From Leptospira sp. WS60.C2 (GTDB lineage Bacteria; Spirochaetota; Leptospiria; Leptospirales; Leptospiraceae), in assembly GCF_040833955.1 (NCBI RefSeq), contig NZ_CP162133.1:1-64000 (forward strand): a DNA stretch of 64,000 nucleotides, in the 5' to 3' direction. Shown here piece by piece: positions 28,536-37,166 of the stretch; position 1 is the first letter of the stretch, and every line of letters begins with the position of its first letter. The translations under genes and the position numbers were made by a program. The notes beneath the pieces are model-generated. The model saw nothing but the letters and a program-made list of their open reading frames with translations. It searched no databases and had not been told where the DNA came from.

Positions 28536-29945
28536 ATGAGCCAATCACTCCCGAAAATCTCCATTCCTAAAAAACCAAATTACACTTCCTTGAGTTTACC
28601 GGAAGGGATCGAGTTTTGGGAACTCTTTCGAGAAATTGAAGATCAGTATGAAACTTGTTTTCTATTAGAATCTGCAGGTGACAATCAATATGACTCTCGT
28701 TATTCCGTGATTGGTTTTGATCCATCTCATCTCATTGAAGGAGAACCAGGAGTTCTCCAAATCGACGGCAAAAAATACGAAGTAAAAAATCCGTATTTTG
28801 CACTTAGGGAAATAACAGATTATAATTCATTGAGCATCAGTTATGCGGGTGGGCTAGTTGGTTATTTAGGTTACCAAAGTATGCAATTTTTTGAACCAAC
28901 ATTGAAGCTAAAACCGCATCCAGATTTCCCAGCTATGATTTTTGGAATGTACCTCGATGGTTTAATTTATGATAAATTTACAGGTGAACTCATTTACTTT
29001 GATAATGGAAATAATCGAAAGGAATTGGTAAACACCATACTAAGCTCCCTAAAAAAACCAAAAAACAAAACTCCTAAAGTAAGGGTATCGCTGTCAAAAG
29101 AAGGTCTTTCAAAAGAAGTTCATAAACAAATGGTGGAAGAAGCGTTAGAGGAAGTAAAAGCAGGTAATACCTTCCAATGCCAAATAGGGTTTGAAGAAAT
29201 ATATTCCGTGGAAGGGAATCCACTTGCGATCTATGAAACATTACGTGAGATCAATCCTTCACCTCACATGTATTATGTGAAATTTGGAAAACGTGTGATC
29301 CTTGGAGCTAGTCCTGAGTTATTATTTCGTCTGCGACAAGGAGAAATGGAATCATTTCCGCTTGCAGGCACTACCAAACGAGGTATCGATGCAAAGGAAG
29401 ACACACTTCTTGCTCGAAGGCTTCTTACTGATCCCAAGGAAATTGCCGAACATAATATGTTGATTGATCTTCATCGTAACGATATTGGTCGCGTTGCAAA
29501 ATTTGGAACAGTTAAGGTGAGACGTAGATTTGATATTAAACGTTTTTCACACGTACAACATATCTCGAGCGAAGTGGTGGGAATTCTTTCCTCCAAAGAA
29601 GATATGTTTTCTGGTCTAGCTTCCTCCTTTCCTGCCGGAACTTTGTCGGGTGCACCAAAAATTGAATCGATGAAAATCATTGAACGCATTGAAAAATCAC
29701 CTCGCGGACCATACGGCGGGGCAGTGGGCAGTTTTGGTTTCAATGGTGATTGTACGTTTGCCATTCCCATTCGAAGTTTCTTTGTTTGTGAGGGAAAGGG
29801 TTTTGTGCGTGCTTCTGGCGGTATTGTATACGATTCCAAACCAGAAGACGAATATCAAGAAATCATCAATAAAATGGCGTCCGTTCGCAAAGCCTTAGAC
29901 TTCCATAAAAATCAAACGTCGTCAGAGCCGAAGGTAAAAGGATAG
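28536..29945 (+). CDS. trpE: Anthranilate synthase component I
   Basis: Converts chorismate and glutamine-derived ammonia to anthranilate, the first step of tryptophan synthesis. Using the ATG at 28536 the protein is 469 aa; a TTG 24 bases upstream is possible but has no ribosome binding site. Seen: an N-terminal regulatory part (LLESAGDNQYDSRYSVIG, where the leucine/serine region senses tryptophan), then the chorismate-binding signature (FPLAGTTKRG, DPKEIAEHNMLIDLHRND, FPAGTLSGAPK, GGIVYDS). The gene trpG follows 10 bp downstream. PabB is the alternative, but the direct pairing with trpG and the N-terminus favour TrpE. Confidence 0.9.
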   Translation: MSQSLPKISIPKKPNYTSLSLPEGIEFWELFREIEDQYETCFLLESAGDNQYDSRYSVIGFDPSHLIEGEPGVLQIDGKKYEVKNPYFALREITDYNSLSISYAGGLVGYLGYQSMQFFEPTLKLKPHPDFPAMIFGMYLDGLIYDKFTGELIYFDNGNNRKELVNTILSSLKKPKNKTPKVRVSLSKEGLSKEVHKQMVEEALEEVKAGNTFQCQIGFEEIYSVEGNPLAIYETLREINPSPHMYYVKFGKRVILGASPELLFRLRQGEMESFPLAGTTKRGIDAKEDTLLARRLLTDPKEIAEHNMLIDLHRNDIGRVAKFGTVKVRRRFDIKRFSHVQHISSEVVGILSSKEDMFSGLASSFPAGTLSGAPKIESMKIIERIEKSPRGPYGGAVGSFGFNGDCTFAIPIRSFFVCEGKGFVRASGGIVYDSKPEDEYQEIINKMASVRKALDFHKNQTSSEPKVKG

Positions 29946-29955
29946 AGTAACAAGT

Positions 29956-30570
29956 ATGAAGGTTTTAATCTTAGACAATTACGATTCCTTTACTTATAAT
30001 TTGTACCAAATCGTTGGTGAGATCTTAGAAGAAAGAGAAACACCTTTTCGTTTGGATGTCATACGAAATGATGAGAAGTCATTCTCTGAAATCAAACAAG
30101 CGAACTATGATAAAATTATCATTTCACCTGGTCCAGGTCATCCAGCTGATCCTGCATATTTTGGTGTGAGTGCTGATATTTTAAAAGATTTAGGAAGCAC
30201 GACACCCATATTAGGAATTTGTTTGGGCATGCAAGGGATGGCGACTGTGTTTGGTGGTGAAGTTGTCAGAGCAAAGGTTGCCATGCATGGAAAACTTTCA
30301 CCTATTGAACATGATGGTAAAGGTGTGTTTTCTGGATTAACGCAACAGATTGAAATCATGCGGTATCATTCCCTAGTGGCAAAGGAAGAATCCTTACCAG
30401 CAGAATTAGAAGTCACCGCTCGTGTGTCGAAAGGTGAAGGGAAGGGTGAAATTATGGGTCTTAGGCACAAAACCTTGAAAATTGAAGGAGTTCAATTCCA
30501 TCCAGAGTCATTTGGTTCAGAAGAAGGTAAAGAACTGCTTCGTAATTTTATCTTTGGACCACATGTGTAG
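29956..30570 (+). CDS. trpG: Anthranilate synthase component II (glutamine amidotransferase)
   Basis: Class I glutaminase that feeds ammonia to TrpE, 204 aa. The catalytic Cys89 is in GICLGMQG, with the His-Glu pair in VQFHPES; the oxyanion SPGPGHP is also present. The gene is directly behind trpE and probably co-transcribed. A second, shorter TrpG/PabA-type protein is encoded at 52640. No other trp genes are in the window. Confidence 0.92.
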   Translation: MKVLILDNYDSFTYNLYQIVGEILEERETPFRLDVIRNDEKSFSEIKQANYDKIIISPGPGHPADPAYFGVSADILKDLGSTTPILGICLGMQGMATVFGGEVVRAKVAMHGKLSPIEHDGKGVFSGLTQQIEIMRYHSLVAKEESLPAELEVTARVSKGEGKGEIMGLRHKTLKIEGVQFHPESFGSEEGKELLRNFIFGPHV

Positions 30571-30602
30571 AAACAAAATCTTTTTAAAAGAAGAGTTTGA
30601 TT

Positions 30603-31826
30603 CTATTTTAGATCACCTAACATAGCTTCTTCCCAAGAGGCAAAAAAATCAAAATCATTGCTTGCTTTCTGGGAATCATCATTTCCAAACAAAGAGAATT
30701 TCTTACGTTTAATCTCGTTATAAGTAGTAATTGTATTCAATTGTCCTTGTTTGGTTTTTTCAAACTTTGCATGAATTTGAGATCCACCTCTTCCTTGTGT
30801 GCCTTGGATGAGTAGTGTAAAAAATTCATCAAAGTATTCATTCATATTTCCAGGAATGAAAAAATTAACAAGGCCCTGTGGGATTACATAAAAGAAGTTA
30901 CCGTTAATTTCTTTTTTACCAATTCTTAAAAAATTTCCGTGAAGCGTGTCTGAATTTTTTTCAAAGATAGTTTTTAAACGATATTCTAAGTTATCAATTT
31001 TGACAGTAATTCCAAAGGATCGAATTTCAATATCACCTAAAAAGTGAATCTCTTTTGGAGATAGGAAAAAATCTTTTGGTGGATTCACAGGAAAATGGAA
31101 AACCAAAGTTTTTCCTTGGTTCGTAATTTTCATTCGGTGTGTTGGATTGGCTTTGTCCCAGATTGTGATATTGAGTTTAGTTTTTTCTAAACGAGAACCA
31201 GTCCGATTATAGAAACCAGGGAATTTCGCTTTTGTAGTATCATTGAGTGTGAATTCTAAGGTATGCCATTCCGCTGTTTCAGTGATATGGCATGACATCA
31301 CACTACAGAGAAACTGAAGGTTTTTTGAATCAGTTTTCAGTGTTTGGTAGGCATTGTGATCGTTTACAACGATCGCAAACTCATTCAACCACTTGAAAAA
31401 GTCTCTTGGTTGGTAACCATTCAGTTTATGGATGATTTTTCGTTCTACTGCATAAATTTCCTTTTCTTCCCATAATTTTGGAGTGAAGGTAACATTCGCA
31501 TAATACTCGTATTGTTTTGGATCAAATTCATACCATCGCATATTCCAATTTTGATTTTGATCTTTTTTCCCTGTAAGAGTAACCATGGGAAAACCATCTG
31601 CATTTTTGAGAAGTTGGGATTCGTTATCATCAGATAAAGATCCCGCAAGAGCCGCTAAATAAACTTCGTTTTTTGCGGTTGTTTTGATTGATTTCTGTAA
31701 GTGATCGTAGCCAGTCCAAAATTGATATTGATCGAGATTTTTGTGAAGGCAATTGAAAGAACTAATCCAAAATAAAAGGAGAGTAAAAAGATTGTAAAGA
31801 CTAGATTTCTTTTTTAAGAATTTCAT
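30603..31826 (-). CDS. Lipoprotein of unknown function
   Basis: A 407-aa protein with a lipoprotein signal peptide: LysLysLys, hydrophobic LFTLLLFWISS, and lipobox SFNC (Cys26). The mature part is rich in aromatic residues and short beta-strand-like segments, without a motif I can name. Two cysteines close together (FLCSVMSCH) may pair. The start overlaps the end of the thioredoxin-like gene by 26 bp, so both are likely one operon. I recognise no family. Confidence 0.65.
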   Translation of the reverse strand: MKFLKKKSSLYNLFTLLLFWISSFNCLHKNLDQYQFWTGYDHLQKSIKTTAKNEVYLAALAGSLSDDNESQLLKNADGFPMVTLTGKKDQNQNWNMRWYEFDPKQYEYYANVTFTPKLWEEKEIYAVERKIIHKLNGYQPRDFFKWLNEFAIVVNDHNAYQTLKTDSKNLQFLCSVMSCHITETAEWHTLEFTLNDTTKAKFPGFYNRTGSRLEKTKLNITIWDKANPTHRMKITNQGKTLVFHFPVNPPKDFFLSPKEIHFLGDIEIRSFGITVKIDNLEYRLKTIFEKNSDTLHGNFLRIGKKEINGNFFYVIPQGLVNFFIPGNMNEYFDEFFTLLIQGTQGRGGSQIHAKFEKTKQGQLNTITTYNEIKRKKFSLFGNDDSQKASNDFDFFASWEEAMLGDLK

Positions 31827-32310
31827 ATACTTCTTGGATGAATGATTCCTCTATTTGCGATTGGTAAGTAGAAGTAATAAGTTTACCTGATTTGTTGTAA
31901 ATTCGAACGTAGACTTCCCCTCGTGACAAACCATTTACCAATTGTCCTCTTCGATCTAATAAAATACTTTCGTATTGTTTGTGTTTAGACTCTTCGATGT
32001 AGTCTTCTACCATTTTGTTGGATTCTTTTAAATCTAAATAAAGCAAAAAATTGACCTTGGTGCTGTCCTTCCACAATAAATTTTGCATTTTCCAATACAG
32101 TTTACGTCCTTGTTTACGACAGATTTCCAAATCTCGTAAAAAACATCCCATAAGGACTACCGGTTTTCCTTTCACGGAAGTATCAGAATACGATTGCCCA
32201 TATTGGTCCTTCATTTGAAATTGTGGTATGGAATCGGCATTGAGGGAGACAAAGAAAAACAATGTGAGAAATAAGACTAAATTTCTTTGCACACATAAAA
32301 AATGTTCCAT
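31801..32310 (-). CDS. Exported thioredoxin-fold protein, probably non-catalytic
   Basis: A 169-aa protein with a signal peptide (hydrophobic NLVLFLTLFFFVSLNA). The mature part begins like redoxins (FQMKDQYGQSYSDTSVKGKPVVLMGC), followed by two cysteines seven residues apart (CFLRDLEIC) instead of CxxC, and a later strand NFLLYLDL. Thiol chemistry is therefore uncertain. The ATG at 32310 and a GTG at 32292 are both possible; either way the start lies inside the beginning of the divergent lipoprotein gene. It overlaps the downstream lipoprotein by 26 bp. Confidence 0.6.
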   Translation of the reverse strand: MEHFLCVQRNLVLFLTLFFFVSLNADSIPQFQMKDQYGQSYSDTSVKGKPVVLMGCFLRDLEICRKQGRKLYWKMQNLLWKDSTKVNFLLYLDLKESNKMVEDYIEESKHKQYESILLDRRGQLVNGLSRGEVYVRIYNKSGKLITSTYQSQIEESFIQEVYEILKKEI

Positions 32311-33139
32311 TCATTCATTAACGGCAAGTGTAAAAATAACTTTTGTTTTGTTTTTTATTTTTTTAAATACTTCTTGTTCTCATTTCCAACAAAAAATCAA
32401 ACTCATTGATTCCTCTGCCTCCATCGCTTTTTTCGAAGTAAATGAAAATGAATGGAAATCTCTTTTACCAAAGCCTTTCCATTCCTATTCGCCCAGATCT
32501 GGAAATTTACAGGAGTTGCCTAGAATTTTGGCATCCATTCAATACAAACGTGGAATTCTTGCGTATGAAGATTGGGATCAATTAGTACCAGAAGCATATC
32601 TTTCAGAAATTGTAAAATTTGTGTCACGTTTCGGAGAACAAAATGAAAGTAAGGTGTATCTCTGTATTTTTAAGATCGATGATCTACTTTCTCCAAATGT
32701 AAAAATCCTAAGGACTAGTTTTTATATTATGGGGACGGAACAGGGGTTTGTCATATTATTCCAAGAGATTAATACTAACATTACCTTTCCAAGTCAATAT
32801 GCCTTTGAAGATTGGGTTTTATTCCATCCGAACCCAATCAAACCTATATACAAACCAGAGTTATTGCTAAAGGAAAAAGTTGATGTGAGTTTGTTCAAGG
32901 ATAGCTCCTTGCAGAAAAATTCTATATATGGTAATGTGATTGTATACAAACAGAAGGAACTTTTACCAACTCCACCAATATTTCGTTATCCGAAAGAAGA
33001 TGATGAACCAGCACAATCTTTAGAACAATGGAAATCAGTGCCTGAAAAATTAAGAATGTTAGAAGAGATGCGAAAAAACAAACTCATCACGGACGAAGAA
33101 TACCAAAAGAAAAAAACAGAACTCTTAAAAGACTTTTAA
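32228..33139 (+). CDS. Lipoprotein with SHOCT-like C-terminus
   Basis: A protein of up to 303 aa with a hydrophobic stretch ITFVLFFIFLN ending in the lipobox NTSC. The N-terminus before it is long if the ATG at 32228 is used; the GTG at 32264 is an alternative start, and neither has a convincing ribosome binding site. The last 30 residues (EKLRMLEEMRKNKLITDEEY then KKKTELL) have the pattern of the SHOCT oligomerisation motif. The middle is not recognisable. The start overlaps the divergent gene head-to-head, and the end overlaps cysE by four bases. Confidence 0.6.
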   Translation: MESALRETKKNNVRNKTKFLCTHKKCSIHSLTASVKITFVLFFIFLNTSCSHFQQKIKLIDSSASIAFFEVNENEWKSLLPKPFHSYSPRSGNLQELPRILASIQYKRGILAYEDWDQLVPEAYLSEIVKFVSRFGEQNESKVYLCIFKIDDLLSPNVKILRTSFYIMGTEQGFVILFQEINTNITFPSQYAFEDWVLFHPNPIKPIYKPELLLKEKVDVSLFKDSSLQKNSIYGNVIVYKQKELLPTPPIFRYPKEDDEPAQSLEQWKSVPEKLRMLEEMRKNKLITDEEYQKKKTELLKDF

Positions 33140-33852
33140 ATTCCATCTCCGTGGATAAACTCTTGTAAGAATAAATCATCCTCGCGCGAATTAACATTTG
33201 ATTTTTCCAAGAGTTGTTGTTTCTCATAGAGTTTGTTGATCAATTGTTGTTGGGTTTCCACTTTTTCCAATAAAACAGAAAATACTTTTGCAATTGGATC
33301 TGGCATTTGGTTATGATCCAACATTTGTTCCATGCTATCAGAAGTGCCGTCTCCTGCTTTCACTACCTTACCAGGAATTCCGACAACTGTACAACCAGCT
33401 GGCACATTTCGCATAACAACGGAACCTGCTCCAATACGAACATGATCTTCCACGGTAATGTTTCCTAATATCTTGGCTCCTGCCCCGATCACGACATTCT
33501 TTCCAATGGTAGGGTGACGTTTGCCTGTTTCCTTACCAGTTCCACCGAGAGTGACCCCTTGGAATATGAGAGACCCAGAGCCTATGATTGCTGTTTCACC
33601 AATGACAACACCAGCACCATGATCGATAAATACACCAGGTGCAATTTTGGCTCCAGGATGGATGTCGATTCCAGTGAGGAATCGACTGATGTAGTTAAAT
33701 AGACGAGGAATGATAGGCAATTTAAGTCTATAAAGTAAATGGGCGAGTTTGTGTAACCACAAGGCATGGAGTCCTGGATAACAAAGTATGATTTCCAAGT
33801 AAGACTTTGCTGCTGGGTCAAATTTTTTTATGATTTTTATATTTTCAAACAT
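33136..33852 (-). CDS. cysE: Serine O-acetyltransferase
   Basis: Acetylates serine for cysteine synthesis. In the 238-aa protein I see the left-handed beta-helix hexapeptide repeats (IDIHPGAKIAPGVFIDHG, GVTLGGTGKETGKRHPTIG, GNITVEDHVRIGAGSVV), with the catalytic histidines in DIHPGA and IDHGAG. A charged coiled-coil tail of about 55 residues follows. It is the shorter SAT type without the long N-terminal helical domain of E. coli CysE. The 3' end overlaps the converging lipoprotein gene by four bases. No cysK is nearby. Confidence 0.92.
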   Translation of the reverse strand: MFENIKIIKKFDPAAKSYLEIILCYPGLHALWLHKLAHLLYRLKLPIIPRLFNYISRFLTGIDIHPGAKIAPGVFIDHGAGVVIGETAIIGSGSLIFQGVTLGGTGKETGKRHPTIGKNVVIGAGAKILGNITVEDHVRIGAGSVVMRNVPAGCTVVGIPGKVVKAGDGTSDSMEQMLDHNQMPDPIAKVFSVLLEKVETQQQLINKLYEKQQLLEKSNVNSREDDLFLQEFIHGDGI

Positions 33853-34047
33853 CGATTTGTTGGGAATAGGTTCATTCCTTAGACAGTTCTAACTCTCCCA
33901 AAAGAAAGTGGAACTATATTTTTCAAATGATTTTAAGACTTTCAAAATCTTTGTCACAATTCTGGAAACGGAATTTTGGAATCTAATTGATTCTTTCTGA
34001 AACCTCGATGGAATGATTCATAAATTTATTTTCTAGGTTGTCTGATT

Positions 34048-34977
34048 TTGAATTCCAATAAAACAACACATGTTCTTCTTTTTTTATCCACATTTCTTAC
34101 ATTGACTTACTCTGATATTTTTTTAAATCCTGAAGTCCCACAAACATTAGAGAATTATAAACTCTATTTTTTAGAAAACTGGCCATATTCTGTGAGTTTG
34201 TTATTCATTCTATTGGCACATGAAATGGGTCATTATTTGCCAGCTCGTTATTATGGTGTGAGAGCCAGTTTGCCATATTTCATACCACTTCCGTTTGGTC
34301 CGATTGGAACGATGGGTGCGGTGATCAAAATCAAAGATCAGATCCCTGATAAAAAAATTTTGTTTGATATTGGGATCGGTGGTCCTGCAGCCAGTTTGGT
34401 TTTATCACTTTTCGCATGGGTTGTCGGAATCTCATTATCAAAAGTAGTTGAGATTCCACCGAATTTTGATCGATCAGGTTTTTTATTTTTTGGTGACAGT
34501 ATTTTCACTTACGCTACGGCACAATGGATTCTTGGACCCATTGATTTTGCAACAATGGATATTCAGGCACATCCTCTTGCAAAGGCTGGTTGGGTTGGGT
34601 TATTAATTACAGCAATCAATTTATTACCGTTTGGTCAATTGGACGGCGGTCATGTTATTTATTCTATGTTTGGTGAATCATATAGAAAATGGATTCATAT
34701 TTTATTTGGATTCTTTTTACTTTTTGCTTTGGTTCATTTCACATGGTTGATTTGGGGGTTTTTGATTTACTATGTATTACGAGTAGAACATCCTTTTATA
34801 AAAGATGCAATGTATGGAATAGGGAGATCACGATTTATATTTGGAATCATAATACTAGTATCTTTCCTAATTATTTTTGTACCTAAACCAATCATAGTAG
34901 GATCAGAATATGATAATCCTTCTTTACTCGATGATTTGATTCGTCTCATAGTTCATACTGTAGGTTTAAGCGAATGA
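34048..34977 (+). CDS. Membrane metalloprotease of the M50 (site-2 protease) family
   Basis: A 309-aa polytopic membrane protein with the zinc motif HEMGH (His58-Glu59-His62) inside a hydrophobic segment, and the third ligand region LLPFGQLDGGH near residue 193-202. The start is a TTG at 34048 with a weak AGG upstream. Members of this family cut transmembrane substrates, for instance anti-sigma factors. The final codons overlap the next gene by four bases, coupling it to a secreted beta-propeller protein. No PDZ domain is visible. Substrate unknown. Confidence 0.85.
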   Translation: MNSNKTTHVLLFLSTFLTLTYSDIFLNPEVPQTLENYKLYFLENWPYSVSLLFILLAHEMGHYLPARYYGVRASLPYFIPLPFGPIGTMGAVIKIKDQIPDKKILFDIGIGGPAASLVLSLFAWVVGISLSKVVEIPPNFDRSGFLFFGDSIFTYATAQWILGPIDFATMDIQAHPLAKAGWVGLLITAINLLPFGQLDGGHVIYSMFGESYRKWIHILFGFFLLFALVHFTWLIWGFLIYYVLRVEHPFIKDAMYGIGRSRFIFGIIILVSFLIIFVPKPIIVGSEYDNPSLLDDLIRLIVHTVGLSE

Positions 34978-36371
34978 AACGACTTTTGATTTTATTTTTG
35001 ATTTTATCAGTTCCCATTTTTGCACAAGAAAGTAAGGAGTATAAACTTTCCGATAAGGCCTATGGACTTGCTTGGGATGGTGTTAATTTTTGGTACATTG
35101 ATACAAACAGACGTGCGATTATCAAAATCAATGAGATAGGGGAGCAAGAAATTTTCAATTTAGGTTTGGCGAACTTACGTGGAATTAGTTTTGATTCAAG
35201 AGAAGGGAAAATTCTCGTAGTTGCTCCCAAACAAATCTTAAAAATAGATCCCAACTCTGGAGGAATCACCGATAAAATATCGATTCCATTAAACAATGTG
35301 GCAGGGATTGCCAGTGTTGGAAATTATTATTACATTCTAGATCTGGATTCGGGAAAGGTGCAAATCTATGACCAATCTACTTCTTTACTCATCGGTGGAT
35401 TTTTTACTGATCGAACAAGACCTAGAGACATTTGTTATGGAAGAGATTCCTTGTGGATATCCGATTCTTCCGATAACAGTATCTATCGATATGATACAAA
35501 AACCGGAAAAATCACAGGATCGATAAAAACCAATTTACGTTCCGTCCGAGGTGTACTCTTAAGTGGATCAAAACTTTGGGTAGTGGATCGGGAAAGCAAA
35601 GAAATCAAAAATATTCCATTCGTCGAAACAGAACGTTTTATTGCGTCTGGAGAAGAAGAGTTTAATTTAGAAGTAACTTTAAAATTTAAATTGGATTCTG
35701 TTTCTTTATCCAAAGCTCAAATTGCGATATTACATCCACCTTCAAATGAACAACAAAGAATCAGAGGTGTTAAGTTTACAGATGATTCCTATACACCGTC
35801 TTTCATTCAAAGAAACCGAGTTCATTTGAAAAAATTATCCATCGAAGACTTACCTGGGGAACAAGTTCTTAAATACAAATTTTCTTCTAAAAACCAATTC
35901 ATTAAGTATTATGTATCAGATGACTATCTTGATAAAGAAGCTTCCTATCCAAATGATGTGATTCCATTTTACGAAAAACCACAGGAAGATCTTAAGTTAT
36001 TTGCTAGAGATTATTTAGATTTGATTTACCAAGCTAGACAAACAAGCGCTAACTTACTTGATTTTAAAGAGAAAATGATCAAAACTGGGATTCCTGTACA
36101 GTCCTTTCGTATGATACGTTTTGAAAAAGGAAAACCTAAATCCATTCAAGATTCCCTATCAGTATTTTTACTTGGATATGGTTGGATCCCCATCGCTGAT
36201 TTAGGACTTGGAAACAATGCTGACAAACGATATTTTGAAAAAAAAGAAACGGATTTGATTCTTTATCAAAGTTTAAATCTGAAAAATTCGATTTCACCAG
36301 TCTATTTTCGAAAAGATGCCAACTCAGAATGGGAGAATCTTCCTGCAGAAATTACTTATAAAATTAAGTAA
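34974..36371 (+). CDS. Secreted protein: beta-propeller plus degenerate transglutaminase-like domain
   Basis: A 465-aa protein with a signal peptide (MKRLLILFLILSVPIFAQE). Residues about 25-225 show NHL/SMP-type beta-propeller repeats (GLAWDGVNFWYIDTNRRAIIKI, GRDSLWISDSSDNSIYRYD). After a linker, residues about 350-450 resemble a transglutaminase core: SANLLDFKEKMIKTGIPVQSF and then LSVFLLGYGWIPIADLGLG. The positions that normally carry the catalytic Cys and His look substituted, so it is likely a binding rather than catalytic domain. It overlaps the M50 protease by four bases. Function unknown. Confidence 0.68.
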   Translation: MKRLLILFLILSVPIFAQESKEYKLSDKAYGLAWDGVNFWYIDTNRRAIIKINEIGEQEIFNLGLANLRGISFDSREGKILVVAPKQILKIDPNSGGITDKISIPLNNVAGIASVGNYYYILDLDSGKVQIYDQSTSLLIGGFFTDRTRPRDICYGRDSLWISDSSDNSIYRYDTKTGKITGSIKTNLRSVRGVLLSGSKLWVVDRESKEIKNIPFVETERFIASGEEEFNLEVTLKFKLDSVSLSKAQIAILHPPSNEQQRIRGVKFTDDSYTPSFIQRNRVHLKKLSIEDLPGEQVLKYKFSSKNQFIKYYVSDDYLDKEASYPNDVIPFYEKPQEDLKLFARDYLDLIYQARQTSANLLDFKEKMIKTGIPVQSFRMIRFEKGKPKSIQDSLSVFLLGYGWIPIADLGLGNNADKRYFEKKETDLILYQSLNLKNSISPVYFRKDANSEWENLPAEITYKIK

Positions 36372-37155
36372 ACTATTCTTATTCTTTTTTATATCATGTT
36401 CTGTAATACAGACATCATTCTCTTTTTTAAAGAAAGAAAATGATCCAGAACGTGAACGAAAATTCAAAGAGTTAGTCGAAACAACTTGGATTCAATTTCC
36501 GAAACTTGGTTTGTATTGTGAAAAAGAAGTATCGTATCATAAAATATTTTGTAAGATACAAACTGTCATCAGTTTGAATAAACTTTCTGAATTTTTAGGT
36601 ATCAAAATATTTTTATCAGGTCCACACACTAAGTATTATCTCGAGCGAAATAATACGTTAGACTTTGGTCATTATAATCCAGAATTCCCACAAAAGCTAA
36701 AATTGTATCTAATTCCTGCTGAACAAAACCCAAGACTGCTACAGCTGACAAAGCCGATTTATGATGTTTGGCTCAAACAAACGGCCAGAGAATTTTTTAT
36801 CATCTATCAAAAATTGGATTCCAATCCAAAGTTTTTTAGAAAAGAAGCAGATCGTTATTTGATGTTAGTGGATGAATCTAGATTGGATCCCTTTTACTTT
36901 GATCGTTTTATTTTATTTTTATACCCTGCTTATACAGACAATGAAGACCCGGAAGAAGCGGCCAAGTTTAGAATTTTTCCGGGAGATGAATCCATGGATG
37001 CTCAAATCGTTAAAGAGCTTGTGGGATTTTGGATTCGAAGAAAGGCAGATGGAACGGATCTGGAATTCATAACGGGGCTCATTGAACTACTTCGATTGTA
37101 TGATCCAGAATTTTATGAATCTCGGACTCAATTCAAAGATCCCGTTAATCCTTAA
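36316..37155 (+). CDS. Lipoprotein of unknown function
   Basis: A 279-aa protein whose N-terminus fits a lipoprotein signal peptide: LysLeuSerLys, FLFFFIS, lipobox FISC with Cys28. The ATG at 36316 is the only usable start before the lipobox and lies 56 bp inside the preceding gene, in another frame. The mature part is soluble, with many Tyr, Phe and Pro, and no known motif. It is the third member of the M50 protease cluster (34048-37155), and is likely co-transcribed. Confidence 0.62.
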   Translation: MPTQNGRIFLQKLLIKLSKLFLFFFISCSVIQTSFSFLKKENDPERERKFKELVETTWIQFPKLGLYCEKEVSYHKIFCKIQTVISLNKLSEFLGIKIFLSGPHTKYYLERNNTLDFGHYNPEFPQKLKLYLIPAEQNPRLLQLTKPIYDVWLKQTAREFFIIYQKLDSNPKFFRKEADRYLMLVDESRLDPFYFDRFILFLYPAYTDNEDPEEAAKFRIFPGDESMDAQIVKELVGFWIRRKADGTDLEFITGLIELLRLYDPEFYESRTQFKDPVNP

Positions 37156-37166
37156 TTTTTTTATAT

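Noticed and set aside
33853..34047. 195-bp gap between cysE and the M50 protease gene as a possible RNA gene or riboswitch
   Set aside because: No stable stem-loop series, promoter or terminator could be recognised; only short imperfect repeats (GGAAACGG, GGAATC) typical for this AT-rich sequence.
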